NCBI GenBank assembly: GCA_030848705.1 | Contig: CM061242.1 | Location: 128,970,757-129,034,756 of the forward strand | Length of the DNA: 64,000 nt | Origin: Heracleum sosnowskyi | Taxonomy: Eukaryota; Streptophyta; Magnoliopsida; Apiales; Apiaceae | Reading direction: 5' to 3' | Shown here: positions 12,192 through 22,100 of the stretch, piece by piece | Numbering within the stretch: position 1 is the first letter of the stretch | How the letters are laid out: the number at the start of each line of letters is the position of its first letter | Notes under the pieces: generated by a model | What the model saw: the letters and a program-made list of their open reading frames with translations, nothing else | Told to the model about the DNA's origin: nothing | Database searches by the model: none | Translations under genes and position numbers: made by a program

Positions 12192-12206
12192 TGAATTGGG
12201 GGGTAG
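12192..12206 (+). other. Polypurine tract of the Tat element
   Basis: TTGAATTGGGGGGTAG runs directly into the right LTR start (TGTTATAG at 12208). The run of six G is the likely plus-strand primer. Confidence 0.75.
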
Positions 12207-12207
12207 T

Positions 12208-13586
12208 TGTTATAGCCAAAATTCGATAACGGGTTTTTAGGATTGGATCAGGTCAAGTATGAATTCAATTATGTTATTTTTTGTAATTAGGGTTAATATT
12301 GGGGCTTGCCTTCATAAGGGCAAGGACGTGCCCTCTTAGGCCGTCCATCCCTTTAGGGCGCGCCCTCATGGTAATAACAGCTTGATGGATGATTTGACAA
12401 AAGGTAACAGCTATATTGACATGGCATGACGTAAGAAAGATTCAGGATTTGTCCTCTTAGGGGAGAGGGTGTGCCCTTTGGCCATCTAACCCCTAAGGAC
12501 GCGTCCTCTCGGGGTGAACTGACAACACTATATGGATGGAAGACTTGACAGAGAATAATGACTTTATTTACTTGGGACTGACACAAGGGAGATCTAGGGC
12601 TTGTCTGAATGGGGACGAAGGCGCGCCCTTTAGGCTGTCCACTCCTTGAGGGCGCGTCCTCCCGGTTTGAAGATACAACTTGATGGTGAAAAATGGTTTC
12701 CTTGGTTTGGTATTGGTCGAATATTGAAGAATTCCCTCCTAGGATGTGCCCTAGGAGGGGGATGTCCGTGACTGAAGGCCCCCTCCTGTATTCAATGGGC
12801 GCGTTCTCATTGGGGATGTGGGGTTAATCTTGGTGTGTGCTTTGGGAGCTCTGTTCCTGTACTCAATGGGCGCGTCCTCATTGGGGAACTTTGGAGTAAT
12901 CCTGCACTTTGCACCCAAACACTTGGGATCACTTGTCCTGCTATCTGGTGGGTGCTTCTCATTCGGGGGACAAGGATGTGTCTAGCATTTAAGGTAAGTC
13001 ATGGCTATACCTGCGTCTATGAATTAAGGAAATAGCTGGTAATGGATAGGACTAGTACTCGACGGGGGAAGTTTCCTTATCCATGAAGTCCTGACGTCAT
13101 AGACGAGCCTTGGGCCTTTGTGACTAGGCCTTATCGTTAGACATTCCTAAAGTGAGCTAAAATTCTAAGTAAGGAAATAGATGGAAGTCCTACCTTCAAG
13201 TAAGGAAAGATAAGGAAGACATATGCTCAAGTATGGAAAGAATCCTATACATGGAAGGCGGTGGGAAAAGTCTTACGTCTACGCATGGAAAGACAGCAGA
13301 AGACTTCGGATGGGCTCCGAAGATCAAAGACCAAGCCCATGGAGGAAACTTCCTCCCCAAGAACTACGTTGGCTTGATTCCCTATAAATAGGGATACGTA
13401 GGCAAATTGTAAGGGGTCGAATGTTGAGAACTCTGAGGCAGCCAACATAAACCCTAAGCAATCTCAGCCACCAATTAAACACAACCACCATACTCCGACG
13501 AAATTACCACCTAAGGACCACCGTTGTAGATCTTGATTCCGGCGATAAACCCCAAACTTTGTTAATACCAAATTCCTCCGTTAACA
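12208..13586 (+). repeat. 3' LTR of the Tat element
   Basis: 1,379 bp, TG…CA, about 99% identical to the left LTR by eye. At the two motif copies near 12358 and 12621 it keeps GCGCGCCC where the left LTR has GTGCGCCC. TATA box at 13382-13391. Confidence 0.95.
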
Positions 13587-13801
13587 AATTTATACCATTT
13601 GGTTCCGGTAGAAGAGGGTGTCCAACTATGCACTTGGGATTAATAAACGTTAAATTGGTAGTTGCCCAGTTGGTCCATAGTTTCAACTAGGAGCTACCTT
13701 TTGGCATGAAAGCAGATGAGCTAGATATGAATGAAACTTTTGGGGTGTCATTGCTAAGATCAACTCATCTTCTCGCCATGCCTACTTCTCGAGTACCATA
13801 A
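13587..13801 (+). pseudogene. Cytochrome P450 3' remnant no. 1 (interrupted by the Tat element)
   Basis: Immediately after the LTR the frame reads F-I-P-F-G-S-G-R-R-G-C-P, the heme-binding loop with its cysteine ligand, then HLGLINVKLVVAQLVHSFN, an in-frame TAG at 13688-13690, and ELPFGMKADELDMNETF through to PTSRVP and TAA. It matches the last ~70 codons of the P450 at 32496-34716 at both DNA and protein level. The rest of this gene should lie left of the window, cut off by the retrotransposon. The in-frame TAG shows decay independent of the insertion. Confidence 0.9.
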
Positions 13802-14067
13802 GTTTGGTGCAGATTAGCATGGTGATGAGATATTGCATAATATTTGAAGCTGTGTATATTTTTACAATTGTGCAAAGATAAATAAATGTGTTTAGCAATG
13901 GGTTCGTGGGTTATGATGATGATTAGTACTGCTGTGTTCGGTTCAGTTAACCGCAAACTGTACAAGCAATTCCTAGTTCAACCTCCTGGACCTTGTTTTT
14001 GTTGGAGAGTAAGAGATTCTATAGAGACCCTTCTCTGACACCTGGTTTGAGAACGACAGCTTACTTA
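13802..14067 (+). other. Probable 3' flank of P450 remnant no. 1
   Basis: Unique-looking, AT-rich sequence after the remnant's stop codon. No gene or repeat recognised. Confidence 0.4.
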
Positions 14068-14710
14068 GGGCCTGTTTGGCATAAGCTTATTTTATAAGCT
14101 TATGGCTTATAAATCAATTTTGACTTTGTACTTAACTTATTTCATTAACTTATAAATTATAACTTATTTTTTTAGCTTATGACTTATCGGGGGTGTTTGT
14201 ACCCAACTTATAATCTAACTTATAACTTATAAAGTGATAAGTTGAATGTTAGAAAATACTAACATTTTGCTCAACGTATTTCATTTTTTATGATTTCTTT
14301 ATCTATTTAGTAGTTTATATTTTTATATTTATACTTTAAAATGTTTTTTAATCCAAAATGTATTTATCGAGATCATTATATTAATTAATTATTTTTTCAA
14401 ATTTATACTTTTAAATGTTTTTTAATCTAAAATGTATTTATCGAGATCATTATATTAATTAATTATTTTTTCAATTTAATTTAACAAAAAAATTATTAAC
14501 TTATAAGTAAATTTATCCAAACACTTACGTAACTTATAAGTTTGCATCAACTTATCACTTATATAACACTTACTCATTATAAGACATAAGTTCACTTTTT
14601 TAAGTTCTCCTAAACACTTATAAGAATCCATCAACTTATCACTTATAAAGCACTTACTTATTTTAAACTATAAATCAACTTTTATTTGATACCCGAAATA
14701 CCCACTTAAC
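14068..14710. mobile_element. Nested hAT-like MITEs rich in TTATAAGC/ACTTATAA
   Basis: The stretch starts GGGCCTGTTTGGCATAAGC and contains a second start, GGGGGTGTTTGTACCC, near 14188. Inverted counterparts such as TTATCCAAACACTTA are near 14513. ACTTATAAG-type motifs recur throughout. GTGTTTGG termini are typical of plant hAT-like MITEs. Exact ends are uncertain. The same family occurs at 25447-26163. Confidence 0.5.
14325..14475. repeat. About 73-bp tandem duplication inside the MITE
   Basis: Two adjacent copies run from 'atttatacttt' through ATGTTTTTTAATC and ATGTATTTATCGAGATC to ATTAATTAATTATTTTTTCAA, with one or two substitutions. Confidence 0.8.
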
Positions 14711-14718
14711 CTACTATA

Positions 14719-14853
14719 TTGGTACATAGTTTCAATTGGAAGTTACCTTTTGGTATGAAACCAAATGAGTTTGATATGAATGAAACTTTTGCATTGTCTT
14801 TGCTAAGATCAACTCATCTCCTCGCCGTGCCTACTTCTCGAGCATCGAATTAG
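14719..14853 (+). pseudogene. Cytochrome P450 3' remnant no. 2
   Basis: The frame reads LVHSFNWKLPFGMKPNEFDM, then NETFALSLLRSTHLLAVPTS and RASN plus stop. It aligns with the last ~45 codons of the P450 at 32496-34716, and no internal stop is seen. Its left end abuts MITE sequence. Its 3' flank (TTAGATATTAAACTTGATGA…) matches the 3' flank at 34730 and is split at 14902/17947 by the copia element. This is a separate copy from remnant no. 1. Confidence 0.88.
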
Positions 14854-14902
14854 ATATTAAACTTGATGATGCAAAATAAGGACAGGTGTGTGGACTTTTA
14901 GG

Positions 14903-15157
14903 TGTTACACATACTGCTGCTACTACTACTACAAACAGGTCCATGTCAGCATCATCCAACTCATCTATCTAGCTGGCACAGTTAGTTAGAATACAACTGT
15001 CAACTAGCTGTACATTCTGTTAGGATTCTGTTTGTAATATCACACTACTCATCTTTCTATCTCTTTGTATATAAGGCTAGGAGCTCTCTCAATGTAACTC
15101 ATACATTTTTGCTTAATACAATTCATCATTTCTTGTTGTTAGTTTACTATTCTGTCA
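14903..15157 (+). repeat. 5' LTR of the copia element
   Basis: 255 bp, TG…CA, with a TATATAAG TATA box near 15068. Confidence 0.95.
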
Positions 15158-15169
15158 TGGTATCAGAGC
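15158..15169 (+). other. Primer binding site (initiator Met tRNA)
   Basis: TGGTATCAGAGC directly follows the LTR; this is the standard copia PBS. Confidence 0.95.
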
Positions 15170-15192
15170 TAGAAAAATGCTCTTGATATGCA

Positions 15193-17778
15193 ATGATTCG
15201 TTCTTATGCATCCGCTGTAATTGATAACACAACTACTGCTACTACGTCGTCTTCTCCGATGGGATCAACAACATTACAGTCCACCATTGACATCAATCAT
15301 CCATACTTCTTAAGCTCTGCTGATCATCCAGGGCTTTCTCTTGTCACTGAAATCCTCACCGGTGCTAACTATCATCATTGGAGCAGGTCAGTTACGATTG
15401 CACTTTCTGCAAAGCTTAAACTAGGATTTGTCGATGGAAGTTTACTCAAACCTGTCACCGATGCTACTCAAGCTTCGCTCTGGACTCGCAGCAACGATTT
15501 GGTAATCTCATGGCTTCTTAATTCAGTAAGTTCTGAAATTCGTAAGTCAGTTGTGTATATGAATACTGCAAAAGATATCTGGAACGATTTGTCTGCTCGT
15601 TTCTCTCAACACAATGTGCCTCGTTTGTTCTATCTGCGAAAAGATCTTGCTTCTCTTAGTCAAGATACTCTTTCAATCACTGCATATTTTACAAAATTTC
15701 GATGTCTAATTGATGAACTTGATATGCTATCACCTATACCAAAATGTGTTTGTGTTAATTCCTCATGTGTGTGTGGAAATGCAAAGAAGCTGGATACATA
15801 CGAAAAATTGGTGAAATTAAGTCAGTTTCTTATGGGATTAAATGAGCAATACACGAATGTTCGAGGTCAAATCTTGTTAATGGATCCTCTACCTGATCTC
15901 AGTCATGCTTACTCTATGCTTCTACAAGAGGAAAATCAAAGAGAGTTTAGACCTGTATCTGTTGTTTCTGAACATTCAGTCATGAATGCTAAGTATGTGT
16001 CGCCTCATTCATCATCCTCTAAGCCTAAGTTTGTGAAGAAAATGTCAGATTCTTCCATTGTTTGTGATCACTGTAACATGACTGGGCACTCTCGTGACAA
16101 GTGTTTTGTGTTGCACGGGTATCCTGACTGGCATCGATTGTATGGACATCCCAAGCCTAAGCTACGCGTAAACAAGAAATCTACTGTAACTCAGCCTAAT
16201 GCTGTTGCTGCATCTGCTTCTCAGAATGCTACTGAAAATGTTTCTCTTGATAGTCCACTTACTGCATCTGATAATTCTGGCATTACACAAAGTCAGTATC
16301 AACAGTTACTTGCTTTATTCCAAGCTAATGTGAAACCTCAGGCTTCTCTTGCTCCCTGGATACAAGATCTTGGACCAAATTTTGCAGGTACCTCTTATGC
16401 ATTTAACTCTACTAATTCACAGTTAGATGACTCAATTACTACTTGGATAGTTGATTCAGGTGCTACACATCATATTACTCCCCACTTGACACTTCTTCAT
16501 AATCCTACTGTGCTAAATTCAGAAATACATCTTCCTAATGGTAATGTATCCAGGGTCTATCGTTTGAGAAAATCTTTGTATGGGCTTAAACAAGCACCAA
16601 GATGTTGGTTTACAAAGTTCTGCATAGCTCTATTGGCTTATGGCTTTGTTCAGTGTCATTCTGACAATAGCCTATTCACTTTTATCAAGGATTCCTTATT
16701 CATTGCTGTCCTGGTCTATGTTGATGATATTCTGATTACTGGCAGTTCTTCTGTTGCCATTAAGAAAGTGATTGAATTTCTGGCTTCCAATTTCAAGATA
16801 AAAGATTTAGGGCCATTAAAATATTTTCTTGGTCTTGAGGTAGCCAGGAGTTCTTCTGGGATTCATCTTCACCAGAGAAAGTATACTCTTGATATTCTGG
16901 CTGATGTTGGTTTTTCTGATTGCAAACCATCTAAAATTCCTATGGAGCAGAATCACAATCTCCAGAAAAATACTAGTGATTTCTTGTCTACATCTGATGT
17001 GTCTCTAAATAGAAGGCTCGTGGGGAGACTTCTTTATCTTACCATCACTTATCCAGAACTTTCTTATCCCATTCAGGTTTTATCTCAGTTTATTACTCAA
17101 CCAAGAACAGATCACTTGACAGCTGCTTTCAAAGTACTTCATTTTATTAAAGCCTCTCCTGGCCAGGGAATTTTCTTTCCTGCCTCTTCTTCTCTGACTC
17201 TTACTGCATTTTCTGATTATGATTGGGGAGGAGATATGCTAACTCGACACTCTTTAACTGGCTACTGTGTGCTCTTTGGTCAGTCCTTGATCTCCTGGAA
17301 ATGTAAAAAGCAGCATACGGTGTCTAAATCCTCAGCTGAAGCTAAGTATAGAAGCCTTGCTGATACTTGTTGTGAAATTACATGGTTACTGGCAATTTTC
17401 AAAATATTTGGCATTGATTGTCTTACTCCTGTTAAGCTGTTCTGTGACAACAATTCAGCATTATACATTGCTGCAAATTCAGTATTTCATGAGCGTACTA
17501 AACATATTGAGATTGACTGTCACCTAGTTCGAGAGAAACTTCAGCTTGGCATTATTTCTACTGATCATATACCTTCTTCTCTCCAGCCAGCTGATCTTCT
17601 TACCAAGGCTCTTGCTTCACAGCAACTTCAGTTTCTATGTTCCAAGTTAAATTGTCTGCAATCGTTTCCAGCCACTTACCTTGAGGGGGGATGTTACACA
17701 TACTGCTGCTACTACTACTACAAACAGGTCCATGTCAGCATCATCCAGCTCATCTATCTAGCTGGCACAGTTAGTTAG
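15193..17778 (+). CDS. Copia Gag-protease-partial RT-RNase H fusion ORF (861 aa)
   Basis: Single uninterrupted frame from ATG 15193. Residues about 25-290: copia gag (HPYFLSSADHPGLSLVTEIL; ANYHHWSRSV; KLKLGFVDGS). Residues about 293-310: CCHC knuckle CDHCNMTGHSRDKC. Near residue 423: protease WIVDSGATHHIT. Around residue 455 the frame jumps from the protease (LPNGNVS) straight into the middle of RT (YRLRKSLYGLKQAPRCW), then YVDDILITG, and RNase H with SKSSAEAKYRSLAD and FCDNNSALYIA. The integrase and the N-terminal half of RT are absent; a usual copia polyprotein is about 1,300-1,450 aa. The stop lies 87 bases inside the 3' LTR. The frame survived the deletion, so it could still make Gag and protease, but not a working RT or integrase. 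Confidence 0.93.
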   Translation: MIRSYASAVIDNTTTATTSSSPMGSTTLQSTIDINHPYFLSSADHPGLSLVTEILTGANYHHWSRSVTIALSAKLKLGFVDGSLLKPVTDATQASLWTRSNDLVISWLLNSVSSEIRKSVVYMNTAKDIWNDLSARFSQHNVPRLFYLRKDLASLSQDTLSITAYFTKFRCLIDELDMLSPIPKCVCVNSSCVCGNAKKLDTYEKLVKLSQFLMGLNEQYTNVRGQILLMDPLPDLSHAYSMLLQEENQREFRPVSVVSEHSVMNAKYVSPHSSSSKPKFVKKMSDSSIVCDHCNMTGHSRDKCFVLHGYPDWHRLYGHPKPKLRVNKKSTVTQPNAVAASASQNATENVSLDSPLTASDNSGITQSQYQQLLALFQANVKPQASLAPWIQDLGPNFAGTSYAFNSTNSQLDDSITTWIVDSGATHHITPHLTLLHNPTVLNSEIHLPNGNVSRVYRLRKSLYGLKQAPRCWFTKFCIALLAYGFVQCHSDNSLFTFIKDSLFIAVLVYVDDILITGSSSVAIKKVIEFLASNFKIKDLGPLKYFLGLEVARSSSGIHLHQRKYTLDILADVGFSDCKPSKIPMEQNHNLQKNTSDFLSTSDVSLNRRLVGRLLYLTITYPELSYPIQVLSQFITQPRTDHLTAAFKVLHFIKASPGQGIFFPASSSLTLTAFSDYDWGGDMLTRHSLTGYCVLFGQSLISWKCKKQHTVSKSSAEAKYRSLADTCCEITWLLAIFKIFGIDCLTPVKLFCDNNSALYIAANSVFHERTKHIEIDCHLVREKLQLGIISTDHIPSSLQPADLLTKALASQQLQFLCSKLNCLQSFPATYLEGGCYTYCCYYYYKQVHVSIIQLIYLAGTVS
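17681..17691 (+). other. Polypurine tract of the copia element
   Basis: TTGAGGGGGGA adjacent to the 3' LTR start at 17692; within the ORF it encodes L-E-G-G. Confidence 0.9.
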
Positions 17779-17946
17779 AATACAGCTGTCAACTAGCTGT
17801 ACATTCTGTTTGGATTCTGTTTGTAATATCACACTACTCATCTTTCTATCTCTTTGTATATAAGGCTAGGAGCTCTCTCAATGTAACTCATACATTTTTG
17901 CTTAATACAATTCATCATTTCTTGTTGTTAGTTTACTATTCTGTCA
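17692..17946 (+). repeat. 3' LTR of the copia element
   Basis: 255 bp; differs from the left LTR at about three sites (CCAGCTC, CAGCTGTC, TTTGGAT). Confidence 0.95.
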
Positions 17947-17951
17947 TTAGG

Positions 17952-18399
17952 TATTACGTATTATTGTCTAAATAAATTATGTTTGTTTTTTAGTAAACTT
18001 TAAAATGATTGTCAAACTTTACCTGTTTTTCCATTTTGATAGCCCGAATTTTAAATTTGTAATTTAGTGGCCAAATATTACTTTCAGTTTTAAAAAAGAT
18101 GGCTAAGAGCCACTTTCAAAAAAGTGGCCCGTAACCATCTGTTTGAAAAATAAAAATAAAGTTCGCCGACCTATTGCAAAATTACCACTTTTTTTAGAAA
18201 AAAAACTTAAAAAAGTGGTCCGTACCCACCTTTTTGAAAATTAAAGATAATATCCGGTCACCGTATTACAAATTATAAAATATGACCATCAAAACGCAAA
18301 AATGAGTAAAGTTTGGTCACCCCTTTAAACGTGTAATTTTATTTCGAACGTGTAATTTCATTGTTTCACTAAAGTCAATCAATCATGATTGCTCTATTG
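17952..18399. other. P450 3' flank and unassigned AT-rich sequence
   Basis: The first ~60 bases continue the P450 3' flank interrupted by the copia element. The stretch with 'aaaaagtggcccgtaaccatc' and 'aaaaagtggtccgtacccacc' is an imperfect repeat pair (about 18115-18230). No gene seen. Confidence 0.45.
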
Positions 18400-18535
18400 C
18401 AAAGTTGAAGCTAGGTTTTAACTTTTAACACAGGAGCTCGGGTGAACCCTGTAGACACATCTCCTCAACTTGCTCTACGGAGGAGAAGCAATGATGTTGT
18501 CGTATGTTAGCTGCTCAAGTTTATTTCAATAGAAA
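18400..18535 (+). pseudogene. Copia gag relic downstream of P450 remnant no. 2
   Basis: GCAAAGTTGAAGCTAGGTTTT (A-K-L-K-L-G-F) then a degenerate G…V…TSPQLALRRRSNDVV-type stretch matches the gag of the copia at 15193 (KLKLGFVDGS…RSNDLVISWL). The same relic lies at 34995-35150, in the same place relative to the P450 3' end, so both P450 copies were duplicated with it. Confidence 0.65.
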
Positions 18536-19145
18536 AGAGAAATATAGAAGAGTGAACGGGGTAGACCTTATTACTAACTAGCAATCTAACACCAACTGTT
18601 GAGTAATTCGTTCATTTAAAAATTTAAGGTATTAGAGAAAGATCTCAATTGAATCATATATTATATTCTAACACTCTCCCGACATCATGTTTAGTAACCA
18701 GCTTATCGATCTAAAACCTAGATGTGTTTAAAAAAGACTCAAATTGGATCATATATTAAAATGATAAAATAGACAAACAAATTACAAGGTTTTATTTCAA
18801 TTTTATCGACGACCCTCACATAGCTTGGAAATAACGTCTCCAAAATAAACATTCATGCATACAAGTTTGAAACTCAACAAGTTATGTTCTATTTGAATGC
18901 GAGCATGTTCGAATCTTCTCTCTTAAAATGTTAAGTTTAGCTTAATTTCTTTGCAAAAAAAAAAAGCTTGAGTTCAAACGTGTGATGAAATCTTTGATTC
19001 AGGAGCAGAGAGCAACAAAATTAGCAAAATAAAAAGATCTGCAAAAAAATCAGAGTAAAATCTTTTTGTACTGGTGGCTAGTATAAAATATACAGATTTC
19101 AAAGTCAAATGTAATTGCAAAATTAGCAGAAGATTTTTCTTTACA
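18536..19145. other. Intergenic, nothing recognised
   Basis: AT-rich; no conserved ORF. Its last ~30 bases are the left target flank of the LINE. Confidence 0.5.
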
Positions 19146-19176
19146 TTTTTTTTTTTTGACACAAAAGGAATTTTTA

Positions 19177-22100
19177 TTAATACTTCAAATCATCAGCCAG
19201 TACATGAAGAAAATCAGAGTGAATATCTTCACTCCTCCAAATACGATCAGCTATGGAACTAGAGTGTCTCGCAATGAAATGAGCCACCTTGTTCGCAGAC
19301 CGTTTTACAAAACATAACGTAATATTACGTTCTTTTAACTGAGAAAACGATGCTAAGCAATCATCTACTACCCTACCGAGATAAGACAGTCGAACACTTG
19401 AGTACCGCAACGCTTGAACCACTGTGAGACAATCCGTTTCCAACTCAACTGCAGGCCATTCTTTACCCTTAACCCAGCTCAATTCTTCCCTAATGCCTAT
19501 AGCTTCCGCTATCTCAGGTTGTACACATCCTTGTTTGCAGCTCGATCTTGCCTCCAACACCTCTCCTCTATGATTTCGAGCCAGCATGGAATAACTATAA
19601 CGATTAGAATCCATGAATAATGCAGCGTCAACGTTGATCTTCACCGTTCCCTCATTTGGTTGTTCCCAGCGCTCTCCGCAATCTGCTTGAGTCATAAACC
19701 CAAGATAGTTATCAAATGACTTGTCTTGCGCACTATACCATTGGTTGAAGATAAGCTTTGCTGACTCCACTACTCGATCAAATTCCTCTCCTTTTTGATT
19801 CCACACTATCTCATTCCGGTTCCTCCATATACTCCAACATATCATGCCAATCGTTTGCACCTCCTTCCTCGTGTATGTATCAAATGCTAAAGATAGCCAC
19901 TGCATAAAATCATAGCATTGTGCGTGATTTGTCATAAAACCAGCATATTTCCAACATAGATCTGCAAACTGACAAGCCACCAACGAATGCATAGCAGTTT
20001 CATACTCATTGTTACACACTGGGCACCAGCTGTTAACTGCTACCCTTCTCAACTGAAGGTTATCTTTAGTTGGCAGGCATCCCGACAGAACTCTCCAAAG
20101 AAAGTGTTTTACTTTCGACGGTAATTTAAGAGACCACATCTTATTCCAGATATTTGAACTACTTGGATTAATCCCTGCATTTCTTACCTCTCGAAGTATT
20201 CTGTAAGCACTTTTGACAGTGTACACACCCATTTTCTCCTTATTCCAAAACCATGAATCTGTGTCATCTTGTCGTAGAGGAATGGATAGAATCAAATCAA
20301 CATCTCTAGCATCAAAAATATCATTGATTAAATCCGTATCCCAATCATTGTGGCCTGTTACCATCAGAGATGCCACTCTTTCATTTTGTATAGCCCCACT
20401 AATCGTATGAACATAAGGATCAGCGGCATCTGGTAACCATGGGTCATCCATAATATTGATATTGTGGCATGTGCCAACCCTGCGTACTGCTCCTTTCTTC
20501 AATAAAACTTGAGATTCTAAAATACTTCGCCAAACGTAACTTGGGTTATTGCCAATTTTTGCTGTGAGAAAAGAAGCATTCGGATAATACCTTGCTTTAT
20601 AAATCTTGCTCACTAGACTATTCTCATTAGAAATAAGGCGCCAACCTTGCTTTCCTACCAACGCTATATTGAAGTCCCTCAAATTTCGAAAACCCATGCC
20701 TCCATCAGCTTTACTAGAGCTCATTCTATCCCAACTCATCCATATTATCCCACTGTCTTTGTTAACATCTGATTTCCACCAATAACGAGTCATAAGCCTC
20801 TCCATATCTGAACAAACCTGCTGTGGTAACAAGAAAATACTCATCGCATAATTTGGAAGTGCATGAGCTACTGTTTTCAACAGAATCTCCTTCCCTCCTT
20901 TTGAGATTGTTTTCTTATCCCATCCTCGAATTTTATCCCCTAATCTGTCTTTTAAATAACCAAAGACTACAGATTTATTTCTCCCCAGTATACTTGGAAG
21001 GCCCAGGTACATTGTATCATCATTCGCCTCTTAAAATTTCAGAATTTGACAAATCTCTTGTATCTTCTCCTGCTTTGTATTACGACTAAAGAAAGCTGAT
21101 GATTTTTCTTCGTTAATTTTCTGCCCTGAAGCTCTTTCAAAGGTGTGCAACATATTATTAACCTGCTGAGGAATATCAGCCTGTGCTTGACAGTATATAT
21201 ATGTGTCATCAGCGAAGAACATATGGGATATGATAGGAGCACCACGAGCGACTCGGATACCCTTAATAATCTTTTTGTGCTCATAATCTCGAATCAAAGC
21301 TGACAGACCTTCCATACAAATTAGAAATAAATAAGAGGAAAGAGGATCGCCTTGTCTAATACCTCGAGTTGGCACTATGTCTCCAAATTCTTGGCCGGCA
21401 TGGCTGATTTGATATATGGTAGACACGACACATTCCATAAAAAGCTTAATTAAATGCTCCGCAAAACCCATTTTTGTAAGCATTGCTCTCAAAAAATCCC
21501 ACTCTACTCGATCGTAAGCTTTGCTCATATCGAGTTTAAGCGCCATCCAACCTTGATTGCCTTTTGTTTTTCTTTTCATGTAGTGCATGACCTCATAAGA
21601 TATCATAATATTGTCTGTTATTAACCGTCCCGGGATAAATGCACTCTGAGATTCCGAAATAAGCCCTCCTATCACCTTCTTTAGTCTGTTGGCCAGAACC
21701 TTTGAGATAATCTTGTATGCAACATTACATAAGGAAATGGGTCTAAGCTCAGTCATTTTTGAAGGGTTTTGCTTTTTTGGAATGAGAACGATATTAGTAT
21801 CAGTAATATTATTCTCAAACTTTCCCAACAAAAAGAAATTTTGCACTAACTGGCACACATCGTCTCCCACAACATGCCAATATTTCTGAAAGAAACCAGG
21901 ACTCATCCCATCTGGGCCCGGGGATTTATCCAGGTGCATACTAAAAAGTGCTCTTTTAACCTCCTCCTTTTCGATGTGATCAAGTAGCATGTTGTTCTGC
22001 TCCTCCGATATACCTTCTGTAACACAGCCAACCACCTCACTCCAATCTGTATTTGATGCCTTGAATAAATCATTAAAGTACTCGATCATCGTCTCTTGCA

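Larger units (their letters stand above)
1..13586 (+). mobile_element. Ty3 (gypsy) retrotransposon, Tat lineage, nearly complete
   Basis: The element is bounded by two long direct repeats offset by exactly 12,208 bases, with no indel seen between them. The left repeat lacks only its first T, which is just outside the window. Between them lie PBS, gag, protease, RT, RNase H, a second RNase H-like domain, integrase, then two minus-strand ORFs and a purine-rich tract. The second RNase H and the antisense ORFs after pol are known traits of Tat elements (Grande, Retand, Ogre relatives). By eye the LTRs differ at about ten of 1,378 positions, so insertion is fairly recent. The element lies inside a P450 exon; the base five-mer after the right LTR (aattt) is the expected target duplication, whose partner is outside the window. 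Confidence 0.95.
14903..17946 (+). mobile_element. Copia retrotransposon with an internal deletion (3.04 kb)
   Basis: Two 255-bp LTRs starting TGTTACACAT and ending TTCTGTCA, flanked by a perfect 5-bp target duplication ttagg (14898-14902 and 17947-17951). PBS matches initiator-Met tRNA; the PPT is TTGAGGGGGGA at 17681-17691. The LTRs differ at about three positions, so insertion is recent. Internal coding is one frame lacking integrase and half of RT, so the element is non-autonomous. Confidence 0.97.
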
